Source: Pisolithus tinctorius
Taxonomy: Eukaryota; Basidiomycota; Agaricomycetes; Boletales; Pisolithaceae
DNA: 64,000 nucleotides
Assembly (NCBI GenBank): GCA_024663395.1
Contig: JANFAH010000002.1
Span: 3,844,001-3,908,000 of the forward strand
Direction: 5' to 3'
Part shown: positions 32,574 through 41,771 of the stretch, piece after piece
How the letters are laid out: each line of letters opens with the position of its first letter
How positions within the stretch are numbered: the first letter of the stretch is position 1
The notes under the pieces: model-generated
Seen by the model: the letters and a program-made list of their open reading frames with translations, nothing else
What the model was told of the DNA's origin: nothing
Databases searched by the model: none
Made by a program: the position numbers and the translations under genes

Positions 32574-35500
32574 AAGGCTCCCCTGGTGTAGCGTCAGGAA
32601 GAGAGCCCATAGTATCTCGGAAGGTAGAGGCTAAGATAGAGACCGAGAAAGTGTATGATTACGAACAAGATATGTCAATCACTTCTATCGCTGGTTTCGC
32701 TTACCTCATCGACCGACAAAACGCTACCATCCGAACCATCCTCGACTTGGGCGCTGAAACAAATATCATCGATCTGGCAATAGTCGAAAAATATGAAATC
32801 CCGATGCGCAAGATTGCTCGCCCATGGGAGTCCAGAAGCTACAAAGGCAAAACCGGAGATTGGGTCACCCATATCGCTTCCTTCAGAGCCAAGATCTGGG
32901 GAAAAACTATGCGCATCCGCGCATACGTCCTCAAACTCGGAAATTGGGAATCCCTTCTTCTTGGAATGCCTTGGCTCAAAGAGCATAACCCCATAATCAG
33001 CTGGACCTCCAGAAAGCTGATTGGTTGGGGGGAACTCGACCATGGCCTTGACAAGAAAAATCGTGTCCGCAGAACCGACTTCGCCAGAACCGTGAAAATC
33101 TCTCGAACATCCATTTCCATGAAACTTGAAGCCTCTCACGTACAAGCAGAGGTTGATTTGCCTTCGGAATATCGGGACTTCTCAGTAGTCTTCTCCGAAG
33201 AAGAAATCCCTCTTCCGCCTCACCGTGGTTTTCTCAACCACAAAATACACTTGAAGCCTGGCTTCCAGCTGAGGAAAGGAGCGATCTATCCCCTCTCTCT
33301 CGACGAACTCAAGGGCCTTGATGAATTTATCGACAAGAACCTCAAGTGTGGAAAGATTCGCCCCTCGAAATCCTCACAGGCAGCCCCTGTCTTTTTCGTA
33401 GGAAAGAAGGATGGAAAAAGAAGACTCATCCAGGATTACAGGTACCTGAACTCTCACACCATCATCAATTCATACCCTCTCCCCAATGTCAAGACTCTCC
33501 TAGACGAACTCGCTGGCTCTCGCTACTTCGTCAAGTTCGATGTCCGCTGGGGTTTCACCAACATAAGGGTGAAAGAGGGCGACGAGTGGAAAGGGGCCTT
33601 CATAACCCCTAGAGGACTCTTCGAACCCACGGTAATGTTCTTCAGGCAGTGTAACTCACCGCCTACCTTCCAAAGGTACATGGACCACATGTTCAGAGAG
33701 CTCAAGAACGAGAGGAAGGCTGTCATCTTCATGGATGATGTCACCATACACTCGAAAACCAAGGAAGGTCTCCGTGAAGCTGTCTGTCGCTTCTTGCAAA
33801 TTGCCTCCAAAGAACACCTCCGCCTGAAGTTGAAGAAGTGTACCTTCAAAGCCGAAGAAATAGAGTTCTTGGGGTTTGTGATCTGCCAGGGTCAATACAA
33901 ACCATTGGAAATTAAAATCGAAGCCATCAAAACATGGCCTGCACCGACGACTCTCAAGGAACTTCGGTCCTTCCTAGGCTTCTGCAACTTCTACTGGCAG
34001 TTCATCTCCGGCTTTTCGCAGACCGCCCATCCGCTACATGACCTTTCAAAGAAAAATGCAAAATGGACTTGGGGCCTGGAACAGAGCTCCGCTTTCGAAG
34101 AGCTCAAGAAAGCCCTCTCGTCCAAACCCATTCTTTGTCTTCCAGACCTCCGGAAGCCGTTTGTACTCCACACCGATGCCTCAAAGCTCGGCACCGGTGC
34201 CATCTTGTCCCAGGCCAACGACTTGGGACTACTCCACCCCTGTGCATATATGTCTCAGTCGCTAACTGGAGCGGAACAGAACTATCAGGTCTATGACCTG
34301 GAAATGCTCGCGGTAATGCGCGCCCTCAAGCAATGGCGCCCCTACCTTCTGTCCCCTCCAGAGCTGACTCAGGTCTACACAGACCATCAAAACATCACAT
34401 ACTACGTGCAGCCACAAAAGCTTACAGCTCGACAGGCTTGCTGGCAAGCTACCCTGCAGGAGTACCCACTGCAGTTCGTCCACATCGCGGGAACAAAAAA
34501 TTCTGCTGCTGACACACTCTCGCACCGCTTGGACTTTAATGCCGAGCCGGAGACTGTCTCCACCCTGCTCCCGAAGGCTGTTTGGCTTGAGGGGGGGGTG
34601 AGACCCTCCGTTGTTTCCCTCTTTAAGATCGATCAGACCGCCTTCGAACCTTCAAAGGCTCCTCCGCCCGTCCGAAAGGTCTCCCTCAAAAACGAGAACC
34701 CCACCGAGCACCCACCTGAGGAGATACCAAAGGCTTGGAAAGGTAAAGGACACGTGTTCCAGCTAAATGCTGACCTGTACCAGGAGGTGAAAAAGGCCTC
34801 CGCGTCCCTCTCCGCCCCGGAAACAACAGAAGGGTCTGATGGAGTCAGAAGGAAAGGAAGAAGGATCTTTGTGCCAGAACCAGTCCGCCAAGACGTCCTT
34901 CAGCAGTACCACGACACCCCCGCTTTCGGACATCCTGGAGTAAAAGCAATGACGAAGAAAATGAACAAATATGTCTGGTGGCCTGGCATGTACCAGTCCA
35001 TCCAGAACTACTGCAAAGGTTGCCCTTCGTGCCAAGCTAACAAGGTCAACACGCATCCGACTACACCCCCCATTACCCCACATGACATAGCAAAGAACCC
35101 CTTCCCCTTTAAACAGATCTCGATGGATCTGGTTACCGACTTGCCCCTGTCTGGTGGCAAGTACGACTCTATCCTCACCATCGTTGATCAAGGGCTCACC
35201 AAAGGCACGTTCTTCTTACCGACCGCTAAAACCGTGGACAGCGCCGGCATAGCGGACCTGTACCATGCCTACGTCTACCCACACTGGGGTGTCCCGGAAG
35301 CCGTCATATCGGACCACGGACCTCAATTTGTCTCCGCCTTTACTAGGGACCTTTACCGAGCCCTCGGAATCGAATTGAAGGCTTCCACCGTGTACCACCC
35401 GCAGACCAATGGTGAAGCCGAACGTGTCAATCAAGAGGTTGGGACCTATCTCCGCATGTATGCAGATACGGATCCCCACAACTGGCATACAAAACTTCCT

Positions 35501-36196
35501 GATGCACAAATGGCACACAACTCGCGTGTGCACTCGTCCCACAACCAGTCGCCCTACTCGCTCATGTACGGATTCGACCCTGCCCCCTATCCTACGGGAC
35601 AAACCCCACAGGAGTCGCTTGCGGGTGACCGACTCAAGCAGCTAGCTGCTAATCGGGATGCCACAATAATCGCTCATAAAAAAGCACAGGAGTTAATGAA
35701 GTCAAGATCGAAAGGGACCTACACGGAGTTCTCCATAGGAGATAAGGTTTGGCTTGACGCTTCTGACCTGAAAAGGGATGTTCCGTTGAAGAAGCTTGCG
35801 CCCCGACGTCACGGCCTGTTTGTAATTTCCGAATGGATCAGCCCGGTTGCCTACAAGCTGCAGCTACCCCCTAGCTGGCGGATACATCCCATCTTCCACG
35901 CATCAAAACTTACTCCTTTCATCGAAACACCTGAATATGGCCCAGCACAACCCCCGCCTCCACCAGAACTGGTAGGAGACAAGAACGAATGGGAAGTCGA
36001 GGCCATACTCAAGCACAAACGTGCGTGGAAAGTCAAGTCGCCGTCAAAAGAGTCCGGTGTAACCTCGCAGCAGAAATACCTCTACCTTGTCAAGTGGCTC
36101 GGTTACCTGCATTCCCAAAACAGTTGGGAAAGCGAGGACAACCTTATAAATGCCCCAGAGGTTCTCGGGGAGTACAAGCACATCCACAACCTCTGA
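32570..36196 (+). CDS. pol: E5 Pol polyprotein
   Basis: It is an intact 1,208-codon frame, -1 relative to gag. There is no AUG at the boundary, so translation probably depends on gag, but I could not find a standard slippery heptamer. The protease has DLGAETN (about residue 59; the usual S/T after D is L). RT has KFDVRWGF and FMDDV (about 387). RNase H has LHTDASKLGTG and YTDHQNITYY. A G-tract at 34586 precedes integrase. The integrase zinc domain is HDTPAFGH and CKGCPSC, and the DDE core has SMDLVTDL (about 852), SDHGPQF (about 914) and GEAERVNQE (about 949). The chromodomain (WEVEAILKHK, YLYLVKWLGY) fills residues 1141-1207. Confidence 0.93.
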   Translation: MKGSPGVASGREPIVSRKVEAKIETEKVYDYEQDMSITSIAGFAYLIDRQNATIRTILDLGAETNIIDLAIVEKYEIPMRKIARPWESRSYKGKTGDWVTHIASFRAKIWGKTMRIRAYVLKLGNWESLLLGMPWLKEHNPIISWTSRKLIGWGELDHGLDKKNRVRRTDFARTVKISRTSISMKLEASHVQAEVDLPSEYRDFSVVFSEEEIPLPPHRGFLNHKIHLKPGFQLRKGAIYPLSLDELKGLDEFIDKNLKCGKIRPSKSSQAAPVFFVGKKDGKRRLIQDYRYLNSHTIINSYPLPNVKTLLDELAGSRYFVKFDVRWGFTNIRVKEGDEWKGAFITPRGLFEPTVMFFRQCNSPPTFQRYMDHMFRELKNERKAVIFMDDVTIHSKTKEGLREAVCRFLQIASKEHLRLKLKKCTFKAEEIEFLGFVICQGQYKPLEIKIEAIKTWPAPTTLKELRSFLGFCNFYWQFISGFSQTAHPLHDLSKKNAKWTWGLEQSSAFEELKKALSSKPILCLPDLRKPFVLHTDASKLGTGAILSQANDLGLLHPCAYMSQSLTGAEQNYQVYDLEMLAVMRALKQWRPYLLSPPELTQVYTDHQNITYYVQPQKLTARQACWQATLQEYPLQFVHIAGTKNSAADTLSHRLDFNAEPETVSTLLPKAVWLEGGVRPSVVSLFKIDQTAFEPSKAPPPVRKVSLKNENPTEHPPEEIPKAWKGKGHVFQLNADLYQEVKKASASLSAPETTEGSDGVRRKGRRIFVPEPVRQDVLQQYHDTPAFGHPGVKAMTKKMNKYVWWPGMYQSIQNYCKGCPSCQANKVNTHPTTPPITPHDIAKNPFPFKQISMDLVTDLPLSGGKYDSILTIVDQGLTKGTFFLPTAKTVDSAGIADLYHAYVYPHWGVPEAVISDHGPQFVSAFTRDLYRALGIELKASTVYHPQTNGEAERVNQEVGTYLRMYADTDPHNWHTKLPDAQMAHNSRVHSSHNQSPYSLMYGFDPAPYPTGQTPQESLAGDRLKQLAANRDATIIAHKKAQELMKSRSKGTYTEFSIGDKVWLDASDLKRDVPLKKLAPRRHGLFVISEWISPVAYKLQLPPSWRIHPIFHASKLTPFIETPEYGPAQPPPPPELVGDKNEWEVEAILKHKRAWKVKSPSKESGVTSQQKYLYLVKWLGYLHSQNSWESEDNLINAPEVLGEYKHIHNL
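34586..34601 (+). other. internal polypurine tract of E5
   Basis: CTTGAGGGGGGGGTGA occurs here inside pol and again, base for base, at 37663-37678 immediately before the 3' LTR. Confidence 0.6.
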
Positions 36197-36202
36197 CCCA
36201 CT

Positions 36203-37603
36203 ATGTCCTACACCCCCAACACTGAAAACCCCGGCTCCGACTACTTCGACAATGACTTCCATGCCAACATCGACGAACCCTATAACCCTTCCCGTCCCTA
36301 CTTCTATTGCTATGCCAGTTCCCCACCTCGCCTCTCAGAACCACCGGTACGCTCCCCCAGAGCGGTACACGCCGTATCCCCTGCAGTATCCACCCACTCC
36401 GCACATGGCGGTACCTACCAACCCCTTCACGACTCCGTCGCCTCTGCCACACGCCCTTACCCGTGCCCGGTCATCTGCTCGGTCCCCGCTATGCAGAGAG
36501 CTCACAAGGATGCCTGCAAGGGAAAGTCCAAAGCTCACTCGGGACCACCCGAGCCTTGCTATGACCCCACTTTCAGAGCATGCAACACCCCTCCGCTCTC
36601 CCAAGCCGGTTATGAATCCCCCTCCCTGCTCCCTCGTGCTGGCCCATCCGCTCCAGCACCTTCCGTCGCACCGGCCGACCTCTCAGCCCCCGCAATCACA
36701 CCCGCAGCCCCCTCTACCGGAAAATGGGTGGCTCCCGAGGCAAGCATCTTCCTCGGTTACGTGCGGCTGCTTAACGACTTCGAGCAGTGGGAATCACACG
36801 GATGGAGAGCAGGAGAACATCACGAACATCTACAGGTGCTGTCTAAGATCTTCAGAAGCTCAGAAGTGATCGGTAAGCGGGTACATGACCAGGTGGCTAT
36901 GGCAGAAGGAAGTTTCGAAGCGCACACGTACGAAAACATCGACAGAGCCAACTCTGCCATCCTCCAGGAGACCTTAAAAACACAAGAAGCCGTCGTCAAG
37001 ATCGTCCACGAAGACTATGGCCCATCCCTCATCTCTTCCTTTCACGCCTTCCTCGACAGAACCCCCCTCGATGTCGTGGTCCGTGGGCTCCTCCCTCCGA
37101 TGCATCAAGCAGCGTCTGGAAGATCGAGCCTACCTTCAGACCCTGACCGAGAGGAAACACGGAAGGTCGCGGGAGAAGAAGCCCATCTCGCAGGGACAGT
37201 ACAACCTGGATCAGGAGGAAGTGGAGCGGCTGTCGGAGATGTCGAGTCGAGGTGTCGCGATTGCTGGGAGAAGATTATACCGGGCCAGGGTCGAGAACAC
37301 TTTCAAGCTGTCGCGGACTCACTCGCATCAGTCCCGTTCAACGGATCGCCCCGTGACTGGCTCGACTTCTTCGCCCAGGCCCAAGGAGATGCAGCTGGAA
37401 GAGCCATCTTTAACGCTGCTCAGACAACAAGAGCTCTACCAGCAGCTCCCTTCGTCCCCGTACCTGTCTCCTCCCTCAGCAAAAGAGAACTTGGTGGGCT
37501 CGTTCCCATCGATTGGCAGCATCCCCTCCATCAGTTCGCCTGCTACCGATGCTCATGCCTTGGACATTGGTCGTCTAACTGCCCAGCTCGCGGTGGCAAC
37601 TAA
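36203..37603 (+). CDS. E5 third ORF, zinc-knuckle protein
   Basis: This sense ORF of 466 codons begins 7 nt after the pol stop and ends 75 nt before the 3' LTR, in the place of an env gene. The N-terminus is P/S/Y-rich; the middle is helical (ASIFLGYVRLLNDFEQWES, HDQVAMAEGSFEAHTYEN); the C-terminus has DWLDFFAQAQGDAAGRAIF and a zinc knuckle CYRCSCLGHWSSNC (CX2CX4HX4C). No signal peptide or membrane helix is seen, so it is not env-like; it looks like a nucleic-acid-binding protein. From 37017 to 37603 a second frame (to 37667) is also open and, around 37095-37270, looks more coding-like (YNLDQEEVERLSEM). Two compensating indels are possible. Confidence 0.7.
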   Translation: MSYTPNTENPGSDYFDNDFHANIDEPYNPSRPYFYCYASSPPRLSEPPVRSPRAVHAVSPAVSTHSAHGGTYQPLHDSVASATRPYPCPVICSVPAMQRAHKDACKGKSKAHSGPPEPCYDPTFRACNTPPLSQAGYESPSLLPRAGPSAPAPSVAPADLSAPAITPAAPSTGKWVAPEASIFLGYVRLLNDFEQWESHGWRAGEHHEHLQVLSKIFRSSEVIGKRVHDQVAMAEGSFEAHTYENIDRANSAILQETLKTQEAVVKIVHEDYGPSLISSFHAFLDRTPLDVVVRGLLPPMHQAASGRSSLPSDPDREETRKVAGEEAHLAGTVQPGSGGSGAAVGDVESRCRDCWEKIIPGQGREHFQAVADSLASVPFNGSPRDWLDFFAQAQGDAAGRAIFNAAQTTRALPAAPFVPVPVSSLSKRELGGLVPIDWQHPLHQFACYRCSCLGHWSSNCPARGGN

Positions 37604-37662
37604 CTCGGAAATCCGCTCCTGGGTACAGCAGGGCCTCTACCCACCTTCGGAGGACCTCAGGC

Positions 37663-37678
37663 CTTGAGGGGGGGGTGA
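37663..37678 (+). other. 3' polypurine tract of E5
   Basis: CTTGAGGGGGGGGTGA abuts the TGTTACGCTG start of the 3' LTR. Confidence 0.85.
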
Positions 37679-38325
37679 TGTTACGCTGCGCTCACATTTC
37701 TCCCTTTTGCAGACACTTACGTAACCTGTTTGCACGCCGTCCCGCCTCAGGGGACGTTCTCTTGCCTTTCCGCAGGACTGCGTCCTGCATTCTGTACGTT
37801 TCCCCTTTTCTGTTTCCTTTTATGGTTGACCCCTGTCAACCCCGCATTGTACTATATCCGGATGTCACGTCTGGCTTCCCCTTCCCTCCGTGATCCACTG
37901 GTGGCCCTGATCCACGTGGTCACGTGACACGTTCACCCCAGGTGAACGCTCCACCTGTTTCACTTATATGCGGTTAGTTTCTGTTCACCCCCGCATTCAC
38001 CCTTGCACCCACATCGCAATGACTCCGTCTTGCCTTGTTCAGACTCAGGTGAATGACTATACGAGTATTCGAATGTTTGGCCCGCAGTACTGTACATACG
38101 TATATAAACCCGCATGTATCGTACTGGTCCCTCATTCGAAATCTACTTTGCAACCACCCTTAGCTCTGTGCACTGTACCAACAAGGACTCGCCAGTACGA
38201 CTTTGGTTGGCCAAGACTAGTGTTCCGCCGCTAGTGAAGTTAAATTACACGCCACTCTCGCACAGTCACGTGCTTGTGCTTCATCGCACTCGATTCATGG
38301 CGCGATACGAGTCATCGGCATAACA
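37679..38325 (+). repeat. 3' LTR of E5
   Basis: 647 bp, the same length as the 5' LTR, ending CATCGGCATAACA before the CAAAA duplication. Confidence 0.95.
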
Positions 38326-39248
38326 CAAAAGACAAATGTAGAGCGAGTGGTGGTGTGCCTCCACAGAACCTGGAGGGCAGAAACCTGAATGTGGGGGGGG
38401 GACTTCAAGGAGAGGTGCTCCTGGTGCAAGTCGTCAATGAGTTACGCAGGAGAAGATGAATGAGTGATGATTGGATGGGGGATGCTGAACAGAGTGAAGG
38501 TGTTCAGCCGAAAGGTACTTCAAGTAATGGACTTCAATAAAACGTGCTCCTTGCACAAGTCAATGACAAGTTATGCAGGAGTGGGAGGATGACTAAGCAA
38601 GACTTGCTGACTAAGTGTGGATGGAGCTTCAGATAATGAATGGTGGTAGATAGACTCTTCTGAATGAGCCTCAACTACCAAGTATATGAATGATGACAGA
38701 TAGACCCCTTCATGGAGCCTCAACTGTCGATGACAAGATAGGCACTGAACTGACTGCTGGACTGCTTCTGAATTGCTGCTTTTTGTAGCTAAGTACATGG
38801 GGGTTTATATACTGAGGGGGGAGCACAGCTTGTGACAAACAAGGCACAAACACTTGGTAAGTAATGAGTAAGGACTGAGTAATCATGATGAGTAAGTGAG
38901 AAATGAAAAGTAAGCAAGCAAAGAAGATTGGTAAGTATTGGCAATAAACGAGTCAAGGATAGTCAAAACATCACAAAATGAGTCAAATAGAATCAGAAAC
39001 TGAGTAAGCACACTGATATCACATTAGGGGGTGGCGATGCAAGTTAGATCTTGGTGGAGACATCTCTAGATCCAAAGATGGCATGACAGATGGACGGTGT
39101 TTCCAGATAGGGAAGTATTAATTCCAGAATTGAAGGGCATGAGTCAGGTGTCAAAGGGGGCTAGGGTGTTGGGGGTCTGTGGGGCAATGAGAGCATACGC
39201 GATCGCATCTCCCACCCTTTCATCCTCTCAGCAAAGTTAACAAAAACT

Positions 39249-39914
39249 TCATGAATGGGGTTCTGATGGAGGAGGAGGAGAAGGGGGAATGTCTTCTGCT
39301 GAATCTTGCAGTAAGAAGGCAAGATGCATGTCATACTCGTCATGAATGCAATCAGGGAGGCTGGAGGACAGTAGATTATACTGCAGCTGTCGCAATGCGG
39401 GAAGAATGATGGACGAGACTGGAATAAAGACAGTGCAGGGAGCAGGGAGGAACAATCCATATGCTTCATCAACCAGGGAGACTGAAATGACCACATAAGA
39501 CCTTTCTAACCAAGTGACAGACCTGAGGCGACCAAAGAACGTCCTTCTGGAAGTCATACTGACAAGGAGAACATGCTGACCAAGCTGCATGGGCATGGGA
39601 TGAGATGGGGCTGACAATGATGGGATGAACCAGGGGGCTTCAGGATGGAAGCTGGTGGGAACACCTGGCAGATATATGTAGCCACTGTCTCTGGCAAATG
39701 AGACAAGCGAGATGATCGACAAAGAGGTGGCCATGATTGATGGACTTAGCGAAATGAGCATCTGATGGATGGAGTGCTGTAGAAACGTGCAGGGTGCGAG
39801 GATCCTCTCCAAATTTGGAAGGAAGAATCGTGGGACTGAGCACTTTAAGCAAGTGTGGGAATGGAGTCGATATCTTTGGAAACGGTGGAGATATGACGAA
39901 AACCGGAATGCCAT
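39249..39914 (-). CDS. conserved ORF in rep2, unknown function
   Basis: It is an intact 221-residue frame starting MAFRFSSYL, nearly identical to the 219-residue ORF of rep0; the two-residue difference is an in-frame duplication (HPMPMQ). Distinctive segments are DSGYIYLPG, RRTFFGRLRSV and CTVFIPVSSIILPAL. No family is recognised and no membrane segment is convincing. In-frame length change and conserved ends argue for past coding use. Confidence 0.45.
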   Translation of the reverse strand: MAFRFSSYLHRFQRYRLHSHTCLKCSVPRFFLPNLERILAPCTFLQHSIHQMLISLSPSIMATSLSIISLVSFARDSGYIYLPGVPTSFHPEAPWFIPSLSAPSHPMPMQLGQHVLLVSMTSRRTFFGRLRSVTWLERSYVVISVSLVDEAYGLFLPAPCTVFIPVSSIILPALRQLQYNLLSSSLPDCIHDEYDMHLAFLLQDSAEDIPPSPPPPSEPHS

Positions 39915-40137
39915 ACACAGGTGCTAAAAACCTTTAACGTGCGCTTAACTCGCTTCCTCTTTTCTCTTTAGCACTGATGACTCGTTCTTGTGCGAAGGAT
40001 GACTGTTAATGTCCAACAGTCTTTCTATGCATGAGGCCTTTAGTCTTCATCTGCATGCTTGGGCATTGTGCACAACTCGTCGACGAGTTAGGCAGAGTCA
40101 GCTGTAACCATGTCCACAACACCTTTGGTGTGTGACA

Positions 40138-40493
40138 CCAGTCTCTGTTGTCTTTGTCATACCTTACTAATACTTGTCTTACCAATCACCTTAGCAATCC
40201 TTGTGAGACCGGCATTACTGGTCTCCGTACTATAGTTGTTTCTAGTATATAAGCTCGTAGATACTCGGCCTGTAGACCTCAGTCTGAAATCAACTAAGTA
40301 TACTCTGATAACCCCATCTCAGCCTCAGATTCAGACTGAGACCCACACAAGGGAATAGTGCTGTACTCTCAGTCGCTAAGTCCAGTCAGTCCAACTATCT
40401 GTACCTTCAACTCCCCCCCTGATCCCAACCCCTCAGCCTCATGCCTGCTTCAGTCTCCAGTCCGGCCTCAACCTGGACATCCCATACTTGACA
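40138..40493 (+). repeat. 3' LTR-B remnant of E3
   Basis: It resumes at the sequence corresponding to LTR position ~180 (CAGTCTCTGTTGTC) and ends CATACTTGACA before GACAC. The U3 start and polypurine tract are absent. Confidence 0.9.
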
Positions 40494-40498
40494 GACAC

Positions 40499-41766
40499 AT
40501 ACATCTAGGAGGTTGGTGAACACCATGTTGACAAAGCATTGGAATGCCACCAGGGTGTTGGACAGACCAAAAGGCATGACAAGCCATTCAAAGGACCCAT
40601 ACTGAGTGCAGAACATGGTTTTCCATTCATCACCATCAGCGATCTGGACTAGGTGATACATGTGTCTGAGGTCGATTTTGGTGTAAACCTTGGCCCAGGA
40701 TGGTGAGTCCAGGAGGTTGGTGATGAGGGGGAGTGGGTATCAGTCCTTTTTGGTGATTTTGTTCAAGCCCTGGAAGTCAACACAAAGCCAAAGGGAGCCA
40801 TCCTTCTTCTTGACAAAGAGGACTGGTGCTCCATGGGGGGAAGAGGTCAGTTGGATGAACCCAGTAGCCAGATGCTCATCTAGGAAGGCCCAGAGAGCTT
40901 CAAGCTCTACTGGTGACAGGGAGTAGATAGGGCCAAGGGGTGGTGATGAGTCTCCTTCCAGCTTGATCTTAAGATCATGTTCTCAGTGGGGTGCTAGGGT
41001 AGTGGCTTTGGATTTACTGAACATGTCAGCATACTCATGGTACTCCAGTGGAATGCCAGAGAGGTTTGGTGTGTTTTCTACTTTTGAAGACCAAAGGGAA
41101 GTGAGAGCCGAGGGATGGAGCTGGAGGCTGAACTGAGAAGACCCTTCAAGTTTACATGCCTGGACATAGGCCGTGGCATTGATGAAGGTGATAGGTGGGC
41201 AAGTCAAGCCCAGTGCAACCAGTTTCTCTAATTGCAGGGTCAGATGCTCATTAGAGCTGAGGGTGGTTGGGCCAGGAGCCAAAGGCTTGGGGTCAGGGGG
41301 TGATGTCAGGGGGTCTGGCACTTGTTGTACAGGCATCTGGAATCTAATACTGCTCGAGACCCAGTCAATTGATGGATTGTGTTGGGTGAGCCAGTTATAT
41401 CCTAAGACTGCCTTGCACTTGGAGTCCAGCAGGGTTGCATTGCCAGAGGGAAAAATGAAGATGAGATCTGCTGCCTGGGTGATGACCGAGTTAGAGGTGC
41501 CATCAAACAGCTGAAGCTGGACTGGTGGGATGGAGTAAAGGGGAATAGAGATTTTATTTGCAAATTTTGTATCTATAAAATAGTGTGTAGAGCCAGAGTC
41601 AACAAGTACCAGGAACACTGGCTCATTGTAGGATGCTAGAGAAATGGTAGGCATAAGACTATTTGGGTTGCAGAGAGTGGATGCATTGAGCTTAACCTCT
41701 GAGAGCACACCACCGGAGTCAACATGGTCCTCAGGGTGTGCAAGGTTCTGAGGACCACTGACTATT
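40499..41766 (-). pseudogene. pol: E4 pol segment: protease and reverse transcriptase N-terminal half
   Basis: It is entered by -1 frameshift from gag. The protease is LVDSGSTHYFIDTKFANK (about 41600) followed by [13 protein letters not shown] and VLGYNWLTQHNPSIDW. The RT linker and fingers follow ([68 protein letters not shown]), ending at FTNLLDVC where E3 is inserted. In-frame stops occur at HYEHD-type (H*EHD) and KKD*YPLP, both where R is expected. Confidence 0.88.
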
Positions 41767-41771
41767 TTTTT
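41725..41771 (-). promoter_or_regulatory. predicted -1 frameshift signal of E4
   Basis: On the minus strand, A AAA AAA (41771-41765) is followed by TAG. A 7 nt spacer leads to a perfect 10 bp stem TGGTCCTCAG/CTGAGGACCA with a 13 nt loop. Geometry is identical to E3, with a different stem sequence. Confidence 0.88.

Larger units (their letters stand above)
30262..38325 (+). mobile_element. Ty3/gypsy chromovirus E5, full length (8,064 bp)
   Basis: Two 647 bp LTRs (TGTTAC...GCATAACA) are flanked by the 5 bp duplication CAAAA (30257-30261 and 38326-38330). The interior holds a self-primer site, gag, a 1,208-codon pol, a third sense ORF and a polypurine tract. In the first ~115 bp the two LTRs differ at about ten positions, all transitions. 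It is unrelated in LTR sequence to the E1-E4 group and is the last clear insertion in the E3 stack. Confidence 0.95.
30211..40137 (-). repeat. rep2: complete rep copy split by E5
   Basis: The parts are 30211-30261 and 38326-40137, minus orientation. It has TGTGAGTCAAAG at the low end after CCGG and GGTGTGTGACA at the high end before CCAG. Removing E5 rejoins CCAACACAAAAGACAAATG exactly as in other rep copies. Confidence 0.88.
18749..40493 (+). mobile_element. Ty3/gypsy chromovirus E3 with later insertions
   Basis: The 5' LTR-B (18749-19272) and the end of the 3' LTR-B (40138-40493) are flanked by GACAC (18744-18748 and 40494-40498). The span joins two halves of the E4 [10 protein letters not shown] and VMVYLDN. 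Own sequence is 18749-24407 and 40138-40493. Rep1, Plavaka and rep2 (with E5) lie between. The region from just after the pol stop through the first ~180 bp of the 3' LTR is missing. Confidence 0.9.

Noticed and set aside
32555..32575. A -1 frameshift heptamer at the E5 gag-pol overlap
   Set aside because: The local sequence GGATTTTTGA does not give an X XXY YYZ heptamer in the gag frame and no strong stem follows, so how E5 pol is expressed stays open.
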